Origin: Mycolicibacterium crocinum
GTDB taxonomy: Bacteria; Actinomycetota; Actinomycetes; Mycobacteriales; Mycobacteriaceae
Assembly (NCBI RefSeq): GCF_022370635.2
Contig: NZ_CP092362.2
Coordinates: 3,534,001-3,598,000, forward strand
Direction: 5' to 3'
Length of the DNA stretch: 64,000 bases
Shown here: piece by piece, positions 27,860 through 36,764 of the stretch
How positions within the stretch are numbered: the first letter of the stretch is position 1
Layout of the letters: every line of letters begins with the position of its first letter
Program-made: the position numbers and the translations under genes
The notes under the pieces: model-generated
What the model was told of the DNA's origin: nothing
The model's database searches: none
What the model saw: only the letters and a program-made list of their open reading frames with translations

Positions 27860-29704
27860 CTACGTTCCGAGCACCAGGCCGTCGAGGTCACCCTTGGCCC
27901 GCCATTCGGCGAGGAGTTCGTCGAAGGCGTAGAAGCCGGGCGAATAGAAGTCACCGAGGAACGCGCCGTTGTCCTTCGCGCCGCCCTGGCCTTCGTTGTT
28001 GTAATAGCCGGGCGTGCAGGACAGTTCGAACGCGGAGTTGTCGATGGACAGCTCGCGCACCGTGTTCACCCAGGCATCCTGCCCCTCCTGGCTGGGCTCG
28101 ACGACGGTTGCGCCCCGGTTCTGCGCCTCGGCGATGATGTAGGCGATGTGCTTGGCCTGCTGCTCGAACATCGCGGTGGTGTTGGCCGAGACACCACCCT
28201 GGATGAAGCCCATGAAGAACTGGTTGGGAAAGCCGCGACTGGTCATGCCGTGCAGCGTCTTGTACGAGTCATGCCAGTGGTCGAACAGCGACAGCCCGTC
28301 GCGACCCTCGATGGCATCGATCGCGAATCGCCTGCTGATCTCGGTGGAAATCTCGAAGCCGCTCGCGAAGATCACGCAGTCGACCTCGTACTCGACTCCG
28401 TCGGCGACGATTCCCTTCTCGGTCAGCCGCTCCACACCCTTGGACGCCGACACGTCGACGAGCGTGACGTTGGGCCGGTTGAACGTCGCCAGGTAGTGCT
28501 CGCTGGATGTCGGCCGCTTACACATGAAGCGGTAGTACGGCTTCAGTGCCTCGGCGGTGTCGGGATCGGTGACGGTCTCGGCCACGAGGCGACGCAGCCG
28601 CTCCATGATCTTGTAGTCCTCTTCCTCGCGGAACGCCATGATCTGTTCGATCGACACCGAGGCGGGATCCTCGGTGGCGGCGATCCGCGCGGTCAGGTTG
28701 CGTCCCAGCTCGGTCCAGAAGTCACACACCAGATCCGGTTCACCGAACACCACGCCGACGAACGGCGACCAGTTGTGGAAATTGCGCTTGCGCTCCTCCT
28801 GCCAGCCCGGTTGCAGCGAGGCGGCCCAGGCCGGGTCGGTGGGCGGGTTGGTGCGTGCATCGACCGACGACGGGGTGCGCTGAAAGACGAAGAGCTCCTT
28901 GGCATCCCGGCCCAGATGCGGTACCAGCTGAATGCCGGTGGCCCCGGTGCCCACCAGCGCGACGCGCTTGTCGGCCAGTTTGTCCAGGCCACCGTCGGCG
29001 CTGCCGCCGGTGTAGTCGTAGTCCCAGCGCGCGGAGTGGAAGACGTGTCCGCCAAAGTCCTTGATCCCCGGGATGCCCGGCAGTTTCGGCCGGTTGTAGG
29101 AGCCTTGGGCCATCACGACGAACCGGGCCCGGATGTCGTCGCCCCGGTCGGTGCTGATCCGCCAGCGTTGCGACGCGTCCTCCCAGCGCAATTCGCGTAC
29201 CTGGGTGGAGAACAGCGCACCGTCGTACAGCCCGAAATGCTTGCCGATGTTGCGGCAGTGCTGAAAGATTTCGGCGCCGTCGGCGAATTTCTTCGACGGC
29301 ATGAAGCCGAGTTCCTCGAGCATCGGGATGTAGCAGTAGGCGTCGTTGTCGCACTGGATCCCCGGGAACCGGTTCCAGTACCACACACCGCCGAAGTCGC
29401 CGGCCATCTCGATGACCCGGATGCCCTCGACTCCGGCCTTCTTCAGGTAGGCACCCGCCAGCAGCCCGGCGAAACCGCCGCCGAGCACCACCACGTCGAC
29501 GTCTTCGGCGATCGGGTCACGTTGCGCCACCGGCGTATACGGGTCTACTTCGTAGAATTCGGCGAAATCACCCTCGAGCTCCAGGTATTGCGCGGAACCT
29601 TCCGGACGCAGTCGCTTCTCCCGCTCGACGCGGTACTTCTCCCGCAGCGCCTCGATGTCGACGTCGGCCGGGACGTCGGTGGGTCCGCATTCCGCGGTGG
29701 TCAT
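27860..29704 (-). CDS. FAD-dependent monooxygenase, Baeyer-Villiger type
   Basis: A 614-residue flavoprotein. The FAD motif VVVLGGGFAGLLAGAYLKKAG begins near residue 69, followed by GGVWYWNRFPGIQCD, typical of cyclohexanone/steroid monooxygenases. The Baeyer-Villiger fingerprint FxGxxxHxxxW appears as FGGHVFHSARWD, with aspartate after the tryptophan, and a second nucleotide motif VALVGTGATGIQ follows. The roughly 65-residue N-terminal extension is normal for the large subgroup. It should insert oxygen next to a ketone to form an ester or lactone, which fits the SMP-30-like lactonase in the divergent operon. Confidence 0.88.
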   Translation of the reverse strand: MTTAECGPTDVPADVDIEALREKYRVEREKRLRPEGSAQYLELEGDFAEFYEVDPYTPVAQRDPIAEDVDVVVLGGGFAGLLAGAYLKKAGVEGIRVIEMAGDFGGVWYWNRFPGIQCDNDAYCYIPMLEELGFMPSKKFADGAEIFQHCRNIGKHFGLYDGALFSTQVRELRWEDASQRWRISTDRGDDIRARFVVMAQGSYNRPKLPGIPGIKDFGGHVFHSARWDYDYTGGSADGGLDKLADKRVALVGTGATGIQLVPHLGRDAKELFVFQRTPSSVDARTNPPTDPAWAASLQPGWQEERKRNFHNWSPFVGVVFGEPDLVCDFWTELGRNLTARIAATEDPASVSIEQIMAFREEEDYKIMERLRRLVAETVTDPDTAEALKPYYRFMCKRPTSSEHYLATFNRPNVTLVDVSASKGVERLTEKGIVADGVEYEVDCVIFASGFEISTEISRRFAIDAIEGRDGLSLFDHWHDSYKTLHGMTSRGFPNQFFMGFIQGGVSANTTAMFEQQAKHIAYIIAEAQNRGATVVEPSQEGQDAWVNTVRELSIDNSAFELSCTPGYYNNEGQGGAKDNGAFLGDFYSPGFYAFDELLAEWRAKGDLDGLVLGT

Positions 29705-31080
29705 CGGTCGTTCTCCTTTGCGAGCGGTCGGGGTTCCCCGGTGCCCATGTACTTCGACAGCTGGTAGTGCAGGTTGACGGTGCTGCGCTCGCGGTACGGG
29801 TTGGGCTGCGTCCCCGGGAAACCCAGCGACTTCATCCCCTGCTGCACGGCGGCCATGTTGGAGAAGTCCTGCGGCAGCACACTGCGCCAGCGCGGATCAC
29901 CCACCGGGGTGTACTCCCATTCCGTGTGCGGCTCGGCGTCTTTCGGGTAGAGCTCGAACACCGAGACCTCGAAGGTGCATTTGTCTGGGTCGTAGCTCGG
30001 GTCGGGGCGCGCGCTGTAGCACAGCGCACTGGTCAGGCCCTGGCCGATCTGGAAGTTGGGGAACAGCTGCCACGCGGTCCCGCTCTGCCCCAGGATGTCG
30101 GCGGGAATCGTCGGCCAGACCACCCCGCGGGCCTCGTCGTCGCGGCGCGCGGAGGCCAGCCAGTGCTCGAGCACTTTGTCGGCCGGTGTGCCCTCGGGCA
30201 ATTCGTCCACCAGCCGCAGGGCCGCGGCCACCAGTGTCTGCGTGGTGGTGGCGTTGGTTTCCTCCATCGTGTACACCTGCATCTCCGCGGTGGAGATCCG
30301 CGGATCGCCGGTGCCCAGCCTGATCTTCGACTTGGTCTCGGCCATCTCCTCGGGCGCGTCGTACCCGATGTTGCTGTGCCGGCCCTGCGCCTTGGCCCAG
30401 CCCTTGAACTCACCGAACTTGTTGAATTCCGGATGGGTGGTGAAGACGTGATAGGTCTCGTTGAACGCTTCCAGGGCGACTTTCCAGTTGCAGTCGAAGT
30501 GCACCCATTTACGCCACTTGCACCGCATGTTCTCCAACCCGAACGGGTCGAGGATCTTGGCGGCCGGGAACAGGTAGTCCGCCAGCGGCTCGCAGTCGGG
30601 ATCCATGTTGATCCACAGCCAGCCACCCCAGGTGTCAACGCTCACCGGCCGAAGCCGGGTGTTGCCGGGGTTCAGCGCACCTTTCCAGTCGTCCTCCTCG
30701 CGGATGTGGGTACACGCACCGTCCAGACCGTAGGTCCAGCCGTGGAATCCGCAGACGAACGACTTACGTGCCCGTCCGACAGCGTGTTTCGCTCCCGCCG
30801 GCGTGTCGACCAGTCGACGGCCACGATGCATACACACGTTGTGGTGTGCGGCGAATTCGTTGGGACCTGTGCGCACGACGATGATCGAGTCGTCGAGGAT
30901 GTCGTAGGTCAGATAGCTGCCGACCTCGGGCAGCTCCTCGACGCGTCCGACCTGCTGCCAGACCTTGCGCCACAGCCTGTCGCGTTCGGCGCGCGCGTAT
31001 TCCGGCGAGATATAGGCCTCGACGCCGATCGTCATCGGCTCGGCGAGTTCTTCGGCACTCTCCAGTTCGCCCATCGTCAA
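29701..31080 (-). CDS. Rieske non-heme iron oxygenase, alpha subunit
   Basis: A 459-residue ring-hydroxylating oxygenase large subunit. The Rieske cluster ligands are NVCMHRGRRL (C-x-H) and FVCGFHGWTYG (C-x2-H). The catalytic domain contains NETYHVFTTHPEF with the mononuclear iron histidines. It would hydroxylate the substrate using electrons from a reductase; no reductase or small beta subunit is encoded beside it, so the electron source is elsewhere or it is an alpha-only oxygenase. It overlaps the monooxygenase gene by 4 bp. Confidence 0.9.
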   Translation of the reverse strand: MTMGELESAEELAEPMTIGVEAYISPEYARAERDRLWRKVWQQVGRVEELPEVGSYLTYDILDDSIIVVRTGPNEFAAHHNVCMHRGRRLVDTPAGAKHAVGRARKSFVCGFHGWTYGLDGACTHIREEDDWKGALNPGNTRLRPVSVDTWGGWLWINMDPDCEPLADYLFPAAKILDPFGLENMRCKWRKWVHFDCNWKVALEAFNETYHVFTTHPEFNKFGEFKGWAKAQGRHSNIGYDAPEEMAETKSKIRLGTGDPRISTAEMQVYTMEETNATTTQTLVAAALRLVDELPEGTPADKVLEHWLASARRDDEARGVVWPTIPADILGQSGTAWQLFPNFQIGQGLTSALCYSARPDPSYDPDKCTFEVSVFELYPKDAEPHTEWEYTPVGDPRWRSVLPQDFSNMAAVQQGMKSLGFPGTQPNPYRERSTVNLHYQLSKYMGTGEPRPLAKENDR

Positions 31081-31086
31081 TTCCTT

Positions 31087-31932
31087 TCAGGGCCTGCTGA
31101 TTTTGCGGCGGAAGTCGTCATCCTTGAGGAACAGCGACGTGTTGTCGGCACGCAGGTGGCTCCACCGCAGATCCAAACCGCCGTCGACCAGCAGGGTTTG
31201 GCCGGTGATGTAGCTGGACAGGTCAGACAGCAGAAACAGGATCGCGCCGGCCTGTTCCTCGGGACGTCCGCGCCGTCCCATCGCGATCGCCGCCCGGTCC
31301 CGTTCCGGATCGGGGTCGACGTAGGTGCGCGAGGCCGCGGTCTCGGTGACCCCGGGTGCGACGGCGTTGACGCGGATGTCGTCGAGCGCGAGTTCGACCG
31401 CCATCGTCCGGGTGGCCGCCACGATCGCGGCTTTGGCCGTGCCGTAGGCGATGTGGAAGGGCGCGGTGTTCATCCCGCTGATCGAGGACACCGACACGAT
31501 CGAACCCGGGCCGCCGGCCGCGCGGATCTCGGCGGCCACCGCCTGGCTCATGAAGAACATCGTCTCGAGGTTGGCGGTGAACAAGTCCCGCCAATCCGCG
31601 CGACTGACGCGGGTGGCGGGCATCCACGTCGCGGGTGCGGCACCGCCGGCGATGTTCACCAGGCCGTGTAGCCGCCCCTCGGTGCGGCGCACCGTGTCCA
31701 GCACTGTGGCGATCCCGTCGTCGGTCGCGGCGTCGGCCGAAACCGGCACGACCGGGAGCCCCTCTGCGATAAACGGCCCGATGTGGGTGTCGAGGTTTTC
31801 CTGGGAGCGGCTGACCGCCACAACGGTCGCACCGGCCCGCGCCGCCATCTCGGTCACAGCCGTTCCGATGCCGCCGCCCCCGGCGCCCGACACCACAACG
31901 ATGCGGCCGTCGAGCCTGAGGAGATCCGTCAT
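31087..31932 (-). CDS. SDR-family dehydrogenase, first gene of the left-pointing operon
   Basis: A 281-residue SDR. The coenzyme motif is VVVSGAGGGGIGTAV, with SVSSISGM and AYGTAKAAIV supplying the catalytic serine, tyrosine and lysine. It probably oxidises the alcohol made by the Rieske enzyme to a ketone for the Baeyer-Villiger step; this is inferred from order. The start at 31932 follows an AGCAGGGT ribosome site. An operator-like palindrome lies 22 bp upstream. Six bases separate it from the Rieske gene. Confidence 0.85.
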   Translation of the reverse strand: MTDLLRLDGRIVVVSGAGGGGIGTAVTEMAARAGATVVAVSRSQENLDTHIGPFIAEGLPVVPVSADAATDDGIATVLDTVRRTEGRLHGLVNIAGGAAPATWMPATRVSRADWRDLFTANLETMFFMSQAVAAEIRAAGGPGSIVSVSSISGMNTAPFHIAYGTAKAAIVAATRTMAVELALDDIRVNAVAPGVTETAASRTYVDPDPERDRAAIAMGRRGRPEEQAGAILFLLSDLSSYITGQTLLVDGGLDLRWSHLRADNTSLFLKDDDFRRKISRP

Positions 31933-31953
31933 ACCCTGCTTTCGCTCGCAGTC

Positions 31954-31965
31954 TTGTCCGGACAA
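31954..31965. promoter_or_regulatory. GntR-type operator copy 1
   Basis: TTGTCCGGACAA is a perfect 12-bp palindrome. GntR proteins of the HutC/UTRA subfamily bind palindromes with GT-N-AC half-sites of this kind, and one is encoded in the divergent operon. On the minus strand it sits directly downstream of an AGTAATT stretch that could be a -10, so binding would cover the transcription start of the twelve-gene operon. Confidence 0.6.
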
Positions 31966-32050
31966 TTACTGGGATTCTGCCGATTGGAGAACATGATTCC
32001 GCAGCAGTTATAGCAGCGTCAAGGGCCTGAGCCAAGATAGGCACCAACTA

Positions 32051-32062
32051 TTGTCTGGACTA
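32051..32062. promoter_or_regulatory. GntR-type operator copy 2
   Basis: TTGTCTGGACTA matches copy 1 at 10 of 12 positions. It lies about 24 bp before the GTG of the right-pointing operon, just upstream of the -10-like TACGGT, and would cover the -35 region. The mirror-image placement of the two copies suggests that one regulator controls both operons. Confidence 0.55.
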
Positions 32063-32073
32063 GATCTGCTTGG

Positions 32074-32079
32074 TACGGT
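32074..32079 (+). promoter_or_regulatory. -10-like element of the right-pointing operon
   Basis: TACGGT fits the mycobacterial TAnnnT -10 consensus and lies only 6 bp before the GTG at 32086, with no ribosome site between. This spacing predicts a leaderless transcript. Confidence 0.4.
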
Positions 32080-32085
32080 CACGCC

Positions 32086-33678
32086 GTGACGCCCCAGCAG
32101 AATGGCCGCTTCACCCTTGCCCAACCCCCGGTCGTTGCGGACGGCTGGACCGTCGAACGCCGCACCCCAGCCAGCCGGCTCTTCGGCGCCAACGGGCTGC
32201 GGACCGGGCCGGACGGACGCGTGTACATCGCGCAGGTGACCGGCAGCCAGATCAGCGCCCTGGATATCGACAGCGGATCGGTCGACACCATCAGCGCCAA
32301 GGGCGGCGACATCATCGCCCCCGACGACGTCGCTTTCGACGATGCCGGGAACCTCTTCGCCACCGAGGTGATGGACGGCCGCGTCAGCGTCCGCACCCCC
32401 GACGGCGCCACCCGAGTACTGCGCGACGACCTGCCCTGCGCCAACGGGATCACCGTGCACCACGGCCGGCTGTTCATCGGCGAGTGCCGCGAGGGCGGCC
32501 GGCTGATGGAGCTCGATCCGGCGGGCGGCCAGCCGCGGATCCTGATGGAGAACGTGCCATCACCGAACGCGATGGAGGTCGGACCCGATGGGTTGCTGTA
32601 TTTCCCGGTGATGGGCGCCAACGAGATCTGGCGCATCAGCCCGGACGGCGGCAATCATGAAGTCGTCGCGACCGGCCTCGGCGTGCCCGATGCCGTCAAG
32701 TTCGATGCCCGCGGCAACATGGTGTCGACTCAGGTGCACAGTGGTCAGGTCCTGCAGATCGATCCACGCACCGGCGAGCAGACAGTGCTGGCCAACCTCA
32801 ATCCCGGGCTGGACAACCTGACCTTCGTCGGCGACCGACTGTTCGTCTCCAACTTCACCGGTGAGATCACCGAGGTTCTCGACGGTCTGCAGACCCGCAC
32901 CGCACTGCCCGGCGGGCTGAACTGGCCGCTCGATCTCACGGTCGGTCCCGACGGCGTCGTGTACATCGCCGACGGCACCTACTTCTACGCCTTGGGTGCC
33001 GACGGCAGCTTGCAGACGCTGGGCATGCTGTTCAGCCCCGGCTATCCGGGATTCGTACGTGGTGTGACGGCCACGGGGCCAGGTGAATTCGTGGTGACGA
33101 CTTCGGGTGGTCAGGTCGCCCGGTTCCGCCCCGCCGACGGCGAAAGTGACTTCCTGGCAGACGGATTGGATCAGCTCTACGGGGTGGCGGTCGGCCCGCG
33201 CGGCATCGTCGCCGTCGAGCAGGGCACCGGACGCCTGCTGTCGGTGGACGCCGGCCGCACCGAGGTGCTGGCCACCGGACTCGACACTCCGGTCGGGGTG
33301 GCGTTCGGGCCCGATGGAAGTCCGCTGGTGAGTGAGCGCGGCCGCGTGGTCCGGGTCGACGGCGGCCGGGCCGAGCCCGTGGCGGACGGATTGGGTTGTC
33401 CGCAGGGCATTCTGGTGGACGGCAACCGACTGTTCATCGTCGACGCGGAGGCGAAGTCGCTCATCGACGTCGACCTGAGCAGTGGATCCCGCACCACGAT
33501 CGCCTCCGGCCTTCCGGTCGGCGCGCCGCCCGGGGTGACCCCCAAGCCGTTGCGGGGCATGCCTCCCTTCTCGGGGCCGCAGGGGCCGTTCGCCGGGATC
33601 GCGGCCGCGCCGGACGGCACCCTGTATGTCTCGGCGGATGCCGACGGCAGTGTTCTGGCCGTCCGCCGAAAGGGCTGA
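32086..33678 (+). CDS. SMP-30/gluconolactonase/LRE-like beta-propeller protein
   Basis: A 530-residue beta-propeller made of repeated blades such as GPDGRVYIAQV, DDAGNLFATEV, GPDGLLYFPVM, GPDGVVYIADG and APDGTLYVSAD. It is roughly twice the length of a single-propeller SMP-30 protein. SMP-30-type proteins are often metal-dependent lactonases. In this cluster opening a lactone produced by the Baeyer-Villiger enzyme is a reasonable role. There is no signal peptide. The GTG start fits a leaderless mRNA. The GntR gene begins one base after the stop. Confidence 0.8.
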   Translation: MTPQQNGRFTLAQPPVVADGWTVERRTPASRLFGANGLRTGPDGRVYIAQVTGSQISALDIDSGSVDTISAKGGDIIAPDDVAFDDAGNLFATEVMDGRVSVRTPDGATRVLRDDLPCANGITVHHGRLFIGECREGGRLMELDPAGGQPRILMENVPSPNAMEVGPDGLLYFPVMGANEIWRISPDGGNHEVVATGLGVPDAVKFDARGNMVSTQVHSGQVLQIDPRTGEQTVLANLNPGLDNLTFVGDRLFVSNFTGEITEVLDGLQTRTALPGGLNWPLDLTVGPDGVVYIADGTYFYALGADGSLQTLGMLFSPGYPGFVRGVTATGPGEFVVTTSGGQVARFRPADGESDFLADGLDQLYGVAVGPRGIVAVEQGTGRLLSVDAGRTEVLATGLDTPVGVAFGPDGSPLVSERGRVVRVDGGRAEPVADGLGCPQGILVDGNRLFIVDAEAKSLIDVDLSSGSRTTIASGLPVGAPPGVTPKPLRGMPPFSGPQGPFAGIAAAPDGTLYVSADADGSVLAVRRKG

Positions 33679-33679
33679 G

Positions 33680-34420
33680 ATGCCGCACACCGAGTCCGGC
33701 GACCATCGCTACATCCAGGTGGCCCGCACCCTGCGCAAGGAGATCGTCGACGGGGTGTATCCCGTCGGATCTCAGCTGCCCACCGAACACGAATTGTGTC
33801 AACGCTTTTCGGTGAGCCGCTATACGGTGCGCGAAGCGCTGCGGCGGCTGCGGGAGGACAACCTGGTGTCGTCGCGACCGCGGGCCGGCACGATGGTGGT
33901 GCCGCGGCCGGCGTCACACGCCTACGTCCAGGACGTGGTGTCCATCAACGACTTGTTGGCCTTCGCAACGGGTGCCCGCTTCGCGATCGAATCGATCGCC
34001 ATGGTGACCATCGACGCCGAACTCGCGCAGCGGACAGGCCTGACCGTAGGCGATGAATGGTTGGCGGTGCGCGGATTTCGTGGCGCCGACGGCGCCGACG
34101 CTCCGGTCTGCCGAACGGAGTACTACATCAACCGCGCCTTCGCGGCGGTCGGCCGGATGCTGCAGAACCACAGCGGACCGATCTTCCCGCTCATCGAGGA
34201 TCTGTTCGGGCTCAGCATCGTCGAGGTGCGCCAGGAGATCTCCGCGGTCCAGGTCGGTCCGGAGCTGGCCGGCCGGCTCAAGGTCGAGGCGGGCACGCCC
34301 GCATTGGAGATGCAGCGCACGTACACCACATCCGACGGCGAGATCGCCCAGGTGACCGTCAACACCCACCCGGGTTCGCGGTTCCGTCATTCGATGACCA
34401 TGCGACGGGTGAAGGGCTAG
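33680..34420 (+). CDS. GntR-family regulator with UTRA domain (HutC subfamily)
   Basis: A 246-residue regulator. The N-terminal winged helix shows YIQVARTLRKEIVDGVYPVGSQLPTEHEL and FSVSRYTVREALRRLREDNLV, the GntR hallmark. The C-terminal half (EWLAVRGFRGADG, FPLIEDLFGLSIVEVRQEISAV, GTPALEMQRTY) is a UTRA ligand-binding domain. It is encoded inside the right-pointing operon and probably represses both operons through the two TTGTCYGGAC sites until a pathway intermediate binds. Confidence 0.9.
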   Translation: MPHTESGDHRYIQVARTLRKEIVDGVYPVGSQLPTEHELCQRFSVSRYTVREALRRLREDNLVSSRPRAGTMVVPRPASHAYVQDVVSINDLLAFATGARFAIESIAMVTIDAELAQRTGLTVGDEWLAVRGFRGADGADAPVCRTEYYINRAFAAVGRMLQNHSGPIFPLIEDLFGLSIVEVRQEISAVQVGPELAGRLKVEAGTPALEMQRTYTTSDGEIAQVTVNTHPGSRFRHSMTMRRVKG

Positions 34421-34426
34421 CCGGGC

Positions 34427-35989
34427 GTGCGCACCGCACAGCGGGACACCGAGTTGGCCACCGAGGCCTATGCCACCGGATTGTGGGTGCGCGACACCCT
34501 GGCGGACGCCTTGGCCGCCGCCGCCCGCGACACCCCGCAGCGCCACGTTCTCGTCGACGGGCCCGTCCGGCTGGACTGCGAAACGCTGCACGGCCACGCA
34601 ATCGAGTTCGCCGGCGCGATGACCTCCCGGATGCCGGTCGGAAGCGTGGTGTCGTTCATGCTGCCGAATTGGCATGAGGCGGCGATCGTCTACCACGCGG
34701 CGACGGCGGCGGGCATGGTGGTCAACCCCATCCTGCCGTCGCTGCGCGACCACGAGCTGGCCTTCATCCTGGCCGATGCCGGCGTACGAATGATCTTCAT
34801 CCCTGCCGAATTCGGCGGTCACGACTATGCGGCGATGCTGGAGCGGGTCACCGCCACGATGCCCGATCCGCCCGTGGTCGTGGTGGTGCGCGGCGAACCG
34901 CTTGCCGGCCAAATCACGTTCGACTCGCTGCCGCAGCCTCCGGGACGGCTCCCGACGGTGGATCCCGACGCCGTCCGGATGATCATGTACACCTCCGGCA
35001 CCACCGGAAGGCCCAAAGGCGTTCTGCACAGTCAGAATTCGATTCACGCCCTGATCCGCCAACTCGGTCAGCACTGGCGAGTCGGCCCCGGCTGCGTCTC
35101 GTTGGTTCCATCGCCCATCGCCCATATCGGGGGTTCGATCTATGCGTTCGAGTTCCCGATCCTGCTTGGCACAACCGCGGTGCTCATGGACCGCTGGGAT
35201 CCCGACGCGGCCGTTGGCCTCATGGTCGGGGAACGTTGCACACACGTGGCGGGCGCAACGCCGTTCCTGCACGGCATTCTGGCCGCGGCCCAACGCGCCG
35301 ACACCCGGCTGCCCGATCTGAAGGTCTTCATCTGTGGCGGCGCCTCCGTGCCACCAGCGCTGATCCGCACCGCCGCCGACTATTTCGACCAGGCGATGGT
35401 GACCCGCGTGTACGGCTCGACCGAGGTTCCGGTCATGACCGTCGGCGCAGCGGATGACCTCGACCATGCCGCCGAGACCGATGGTTGTCCGGGAATCGCC
35501 GACGTCGTCATCGTCGACGGCGAGATCCGCGCGCGAGGCCCACAGATGCTGCTGGGCTACCTGCACCCGGAAGACGACGCCTGCGCCTTTGATGCCGACG
35601 GCTATTTCCGCACCGGCGACCTCGGTCGCTGGGTCGACGGTCGCTACCTCGCCGTCACCGGCCGGGCCAAGGACATCGTGATCCGAAACGGCGAGAACAT
35701 CGCCCCCAAGGAAATCGAGGACATCCTGCTCGGGCACCCCGACATCCGCGAGATCGCGATCGTCGGCGTCCCCGATCCGCGCACCGGGGAACGTGCCTGC
35801 GCGGTGATCGTCACCGACCACCCGCCGGGGCCCGATGTCGATGATCTGGGCACCTTCCTGCACGCCTGCGGTGTCGCGAAATTCAAATGGCCCGAACGGG
35901 TCGCCGTCTGGGACGCGTTGCCCAAGAATGACGCCGGCAAGGTGCTCAAACATCAGATCCGAGCGAGATTGGTCGAAGCGGATGAGTGA
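34427..35989 (+). CDS. AMP-dependent acyl-CoA synthetase (ligase 1)
   Basis: A 520-residue adenylating enzyme. The phosphate-binding loop is MYTSGTTGRPKG near residue 187, YGSTEVP near residue 328 contacts the substrate, and the hinge region has YFRTGDLGRW and the catalytic lysine in KNDAGKVLKH near the end. It activates a carboxylic acid to its CoA ester. A GTG starts it 6 bp after the GntR stop. Its stop overlaps the next SDR start by 8 bp. Confidence 0.9.
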   Translation: MRTAQRDTELATEAYATGLWVRDTLADALAAAARDTPQRHVLVDGPVRLDCETLHGHAIEFAGAMTSRMPVGSVVSFMLPNWHEAAIVYHAATAAGMVVNPILPSLRDHELAFILADAGVRMIFIPAEFGGHDYAAMLERVTATMPDPPVVVVVRGEPLAGQITFDSLPQPPGRLPTVDPDAVRMIMYTSGTTGRPKGVLHSQNSIHALIRQLGQHWRVGPGCVSLVPSPIAHIGGSIYAFEFPILLGTTAVLMDRWDPDAAVGLMVGERCTHVAGATPFLHGILAAAQRADTRLPDLKVFICGGASVPPALIRTAADYFDQAMVTRVYGSTEVPVMTVGAADDLDHAAETDGCPGIADVVIVDGEIRARGPQMLLGYLHPEDDACAFDADGYFRTGDLGRWVDGRYLAVTGRAKDIVIRNGENIAPKEIEDILLGHPDIREIAIVGVPDPRTGERACAVIVTDHPPGPDVDDLGTFLHACGVAKFKWPERVAVWDALPKNDAGKVLKHQIRARLVEADE

Positions 35990-36764
35990 CGTACAGGTAG
36001 CGGTGGTGACCGGCGCGAGTAGCGGAATCGGATTCGCCTGCGCCACAACGCTCGCCAAGGCGGGTATGGCCGTGGTCGGCACCGGGCGCGATCCCGACCG
36101 GCTCACCGCCCTGGCCGAGGCGATCGGTGATCCTGACCGGGTGGCCACTGTTGCGGTCGACATCACCGACGACGACGCCCCGCAGCGGATCGTCGAGGCA
36201 GCGGCCTCCCGCTGGGGGCGCATCGACTTCCTGGTCAACAACGCCGGCCTCGGCAGTCCCAAACCGCTGCACGAAACCGATGACGAGACACTGGATCACT
36301 TCCTCGGCGTCATGCTGCGCGCCCCATTCCGTCTCGCGCGCGACGTGATCCCGCTGATGCAGCCCGGTTCGGCCATCATCAACGTCACGTCCACTTTCGC
36401 CGTGGTCGGCGGCCTGCGGGGCGGCGCCTACTCCGCGGCAAAGGGCGGGCTGACCGCACTGACCCTGCACATCGCCTGCCAATACGGTGCGCACGGCATC
36501 CGGAGCAACGCCGTGGCACCGGGCGTCACGCTGACGCCGATGGTGGAGCACCGCCTCGAAGATCCCGGCTTCCGGAAGATGCAGACGGAGATGACGCCGC
36601 ACACCCGGCTGGGCCGGGTCGAGGACATCGCCGGCACAGTGGCGTTCTTGTGTTCGCCCGCAGGCAGTTTCATCAATGGCCAGACCATCGTCGTCGACGG
36701 TGGCTGGAGCTCCACCAAGTATCTGTCGGACTTCGGACTGTCCTCGGAGTGGGTCGCCAGGTGA
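35982..36764 (+). CDS. SDR-family dehydrogenase between the two ligases
   Basis: A 260-residue SDR. The coenzyme motif is VVTGASSGIGFACATTLAKAG, NNAG is at residue 87, and the active site is NVTSTFAVVG followed by AYSAAKGGLTA. The C-terminal SFINGQTIVVDGGWS is typical of the FabG-like branch. The start at 35982 overlaps ligase 1 by 8 bp and the stop overlaps ligase 2 by 4 bp (GTGA), so all three are cotranslated. The substrate is probably a hydroxylated intermediate. Confidence 0.88.
   Translation: MSDVQVAVVTGASSGIGFACATTLAKAGMAVVGTGRDPDRLTALAEAIGDPDRVATVAVDITDDDAPQRIVEAAASRWGRIDFLVNNAGLGSPKPLHETDDETLDHFLGVMLRAPFRLARDVIPLMQPGSAIINVTSTFAVVGGLRGGAYSAAKGGLTALTLHIACQYGAHGIRSNAVAPGVTLTPMVEHRLEDPGFRKMQTEMTPHTRLGRVEDIAGTVAFLCSPAGSFINGQTIVVDGGWSSTKYLSDFGLSSEWVAR

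Noticed and set aside
26975..29767. A 930-codon open frame on the plus strand
   Set aside because: It is antisense to the SDR and Baeyer-Villiger-type genes, whose motifs are clear on the minus strand. Long antisense frames are expected at this GC content, and the translation has no recognisable domain.
29767..31671. A 634-codon open frame on the plus strand
   Set aside because: It lies opposite the Rieske oxygenase and first SDR; no motif or ribosome site supports it.
33914..36262. A 782-codon open frame on the minus strand
   Set aside because: It is antisense to the GntR, ligase 1 and SDR genes, all of which have full sets of family motifs.
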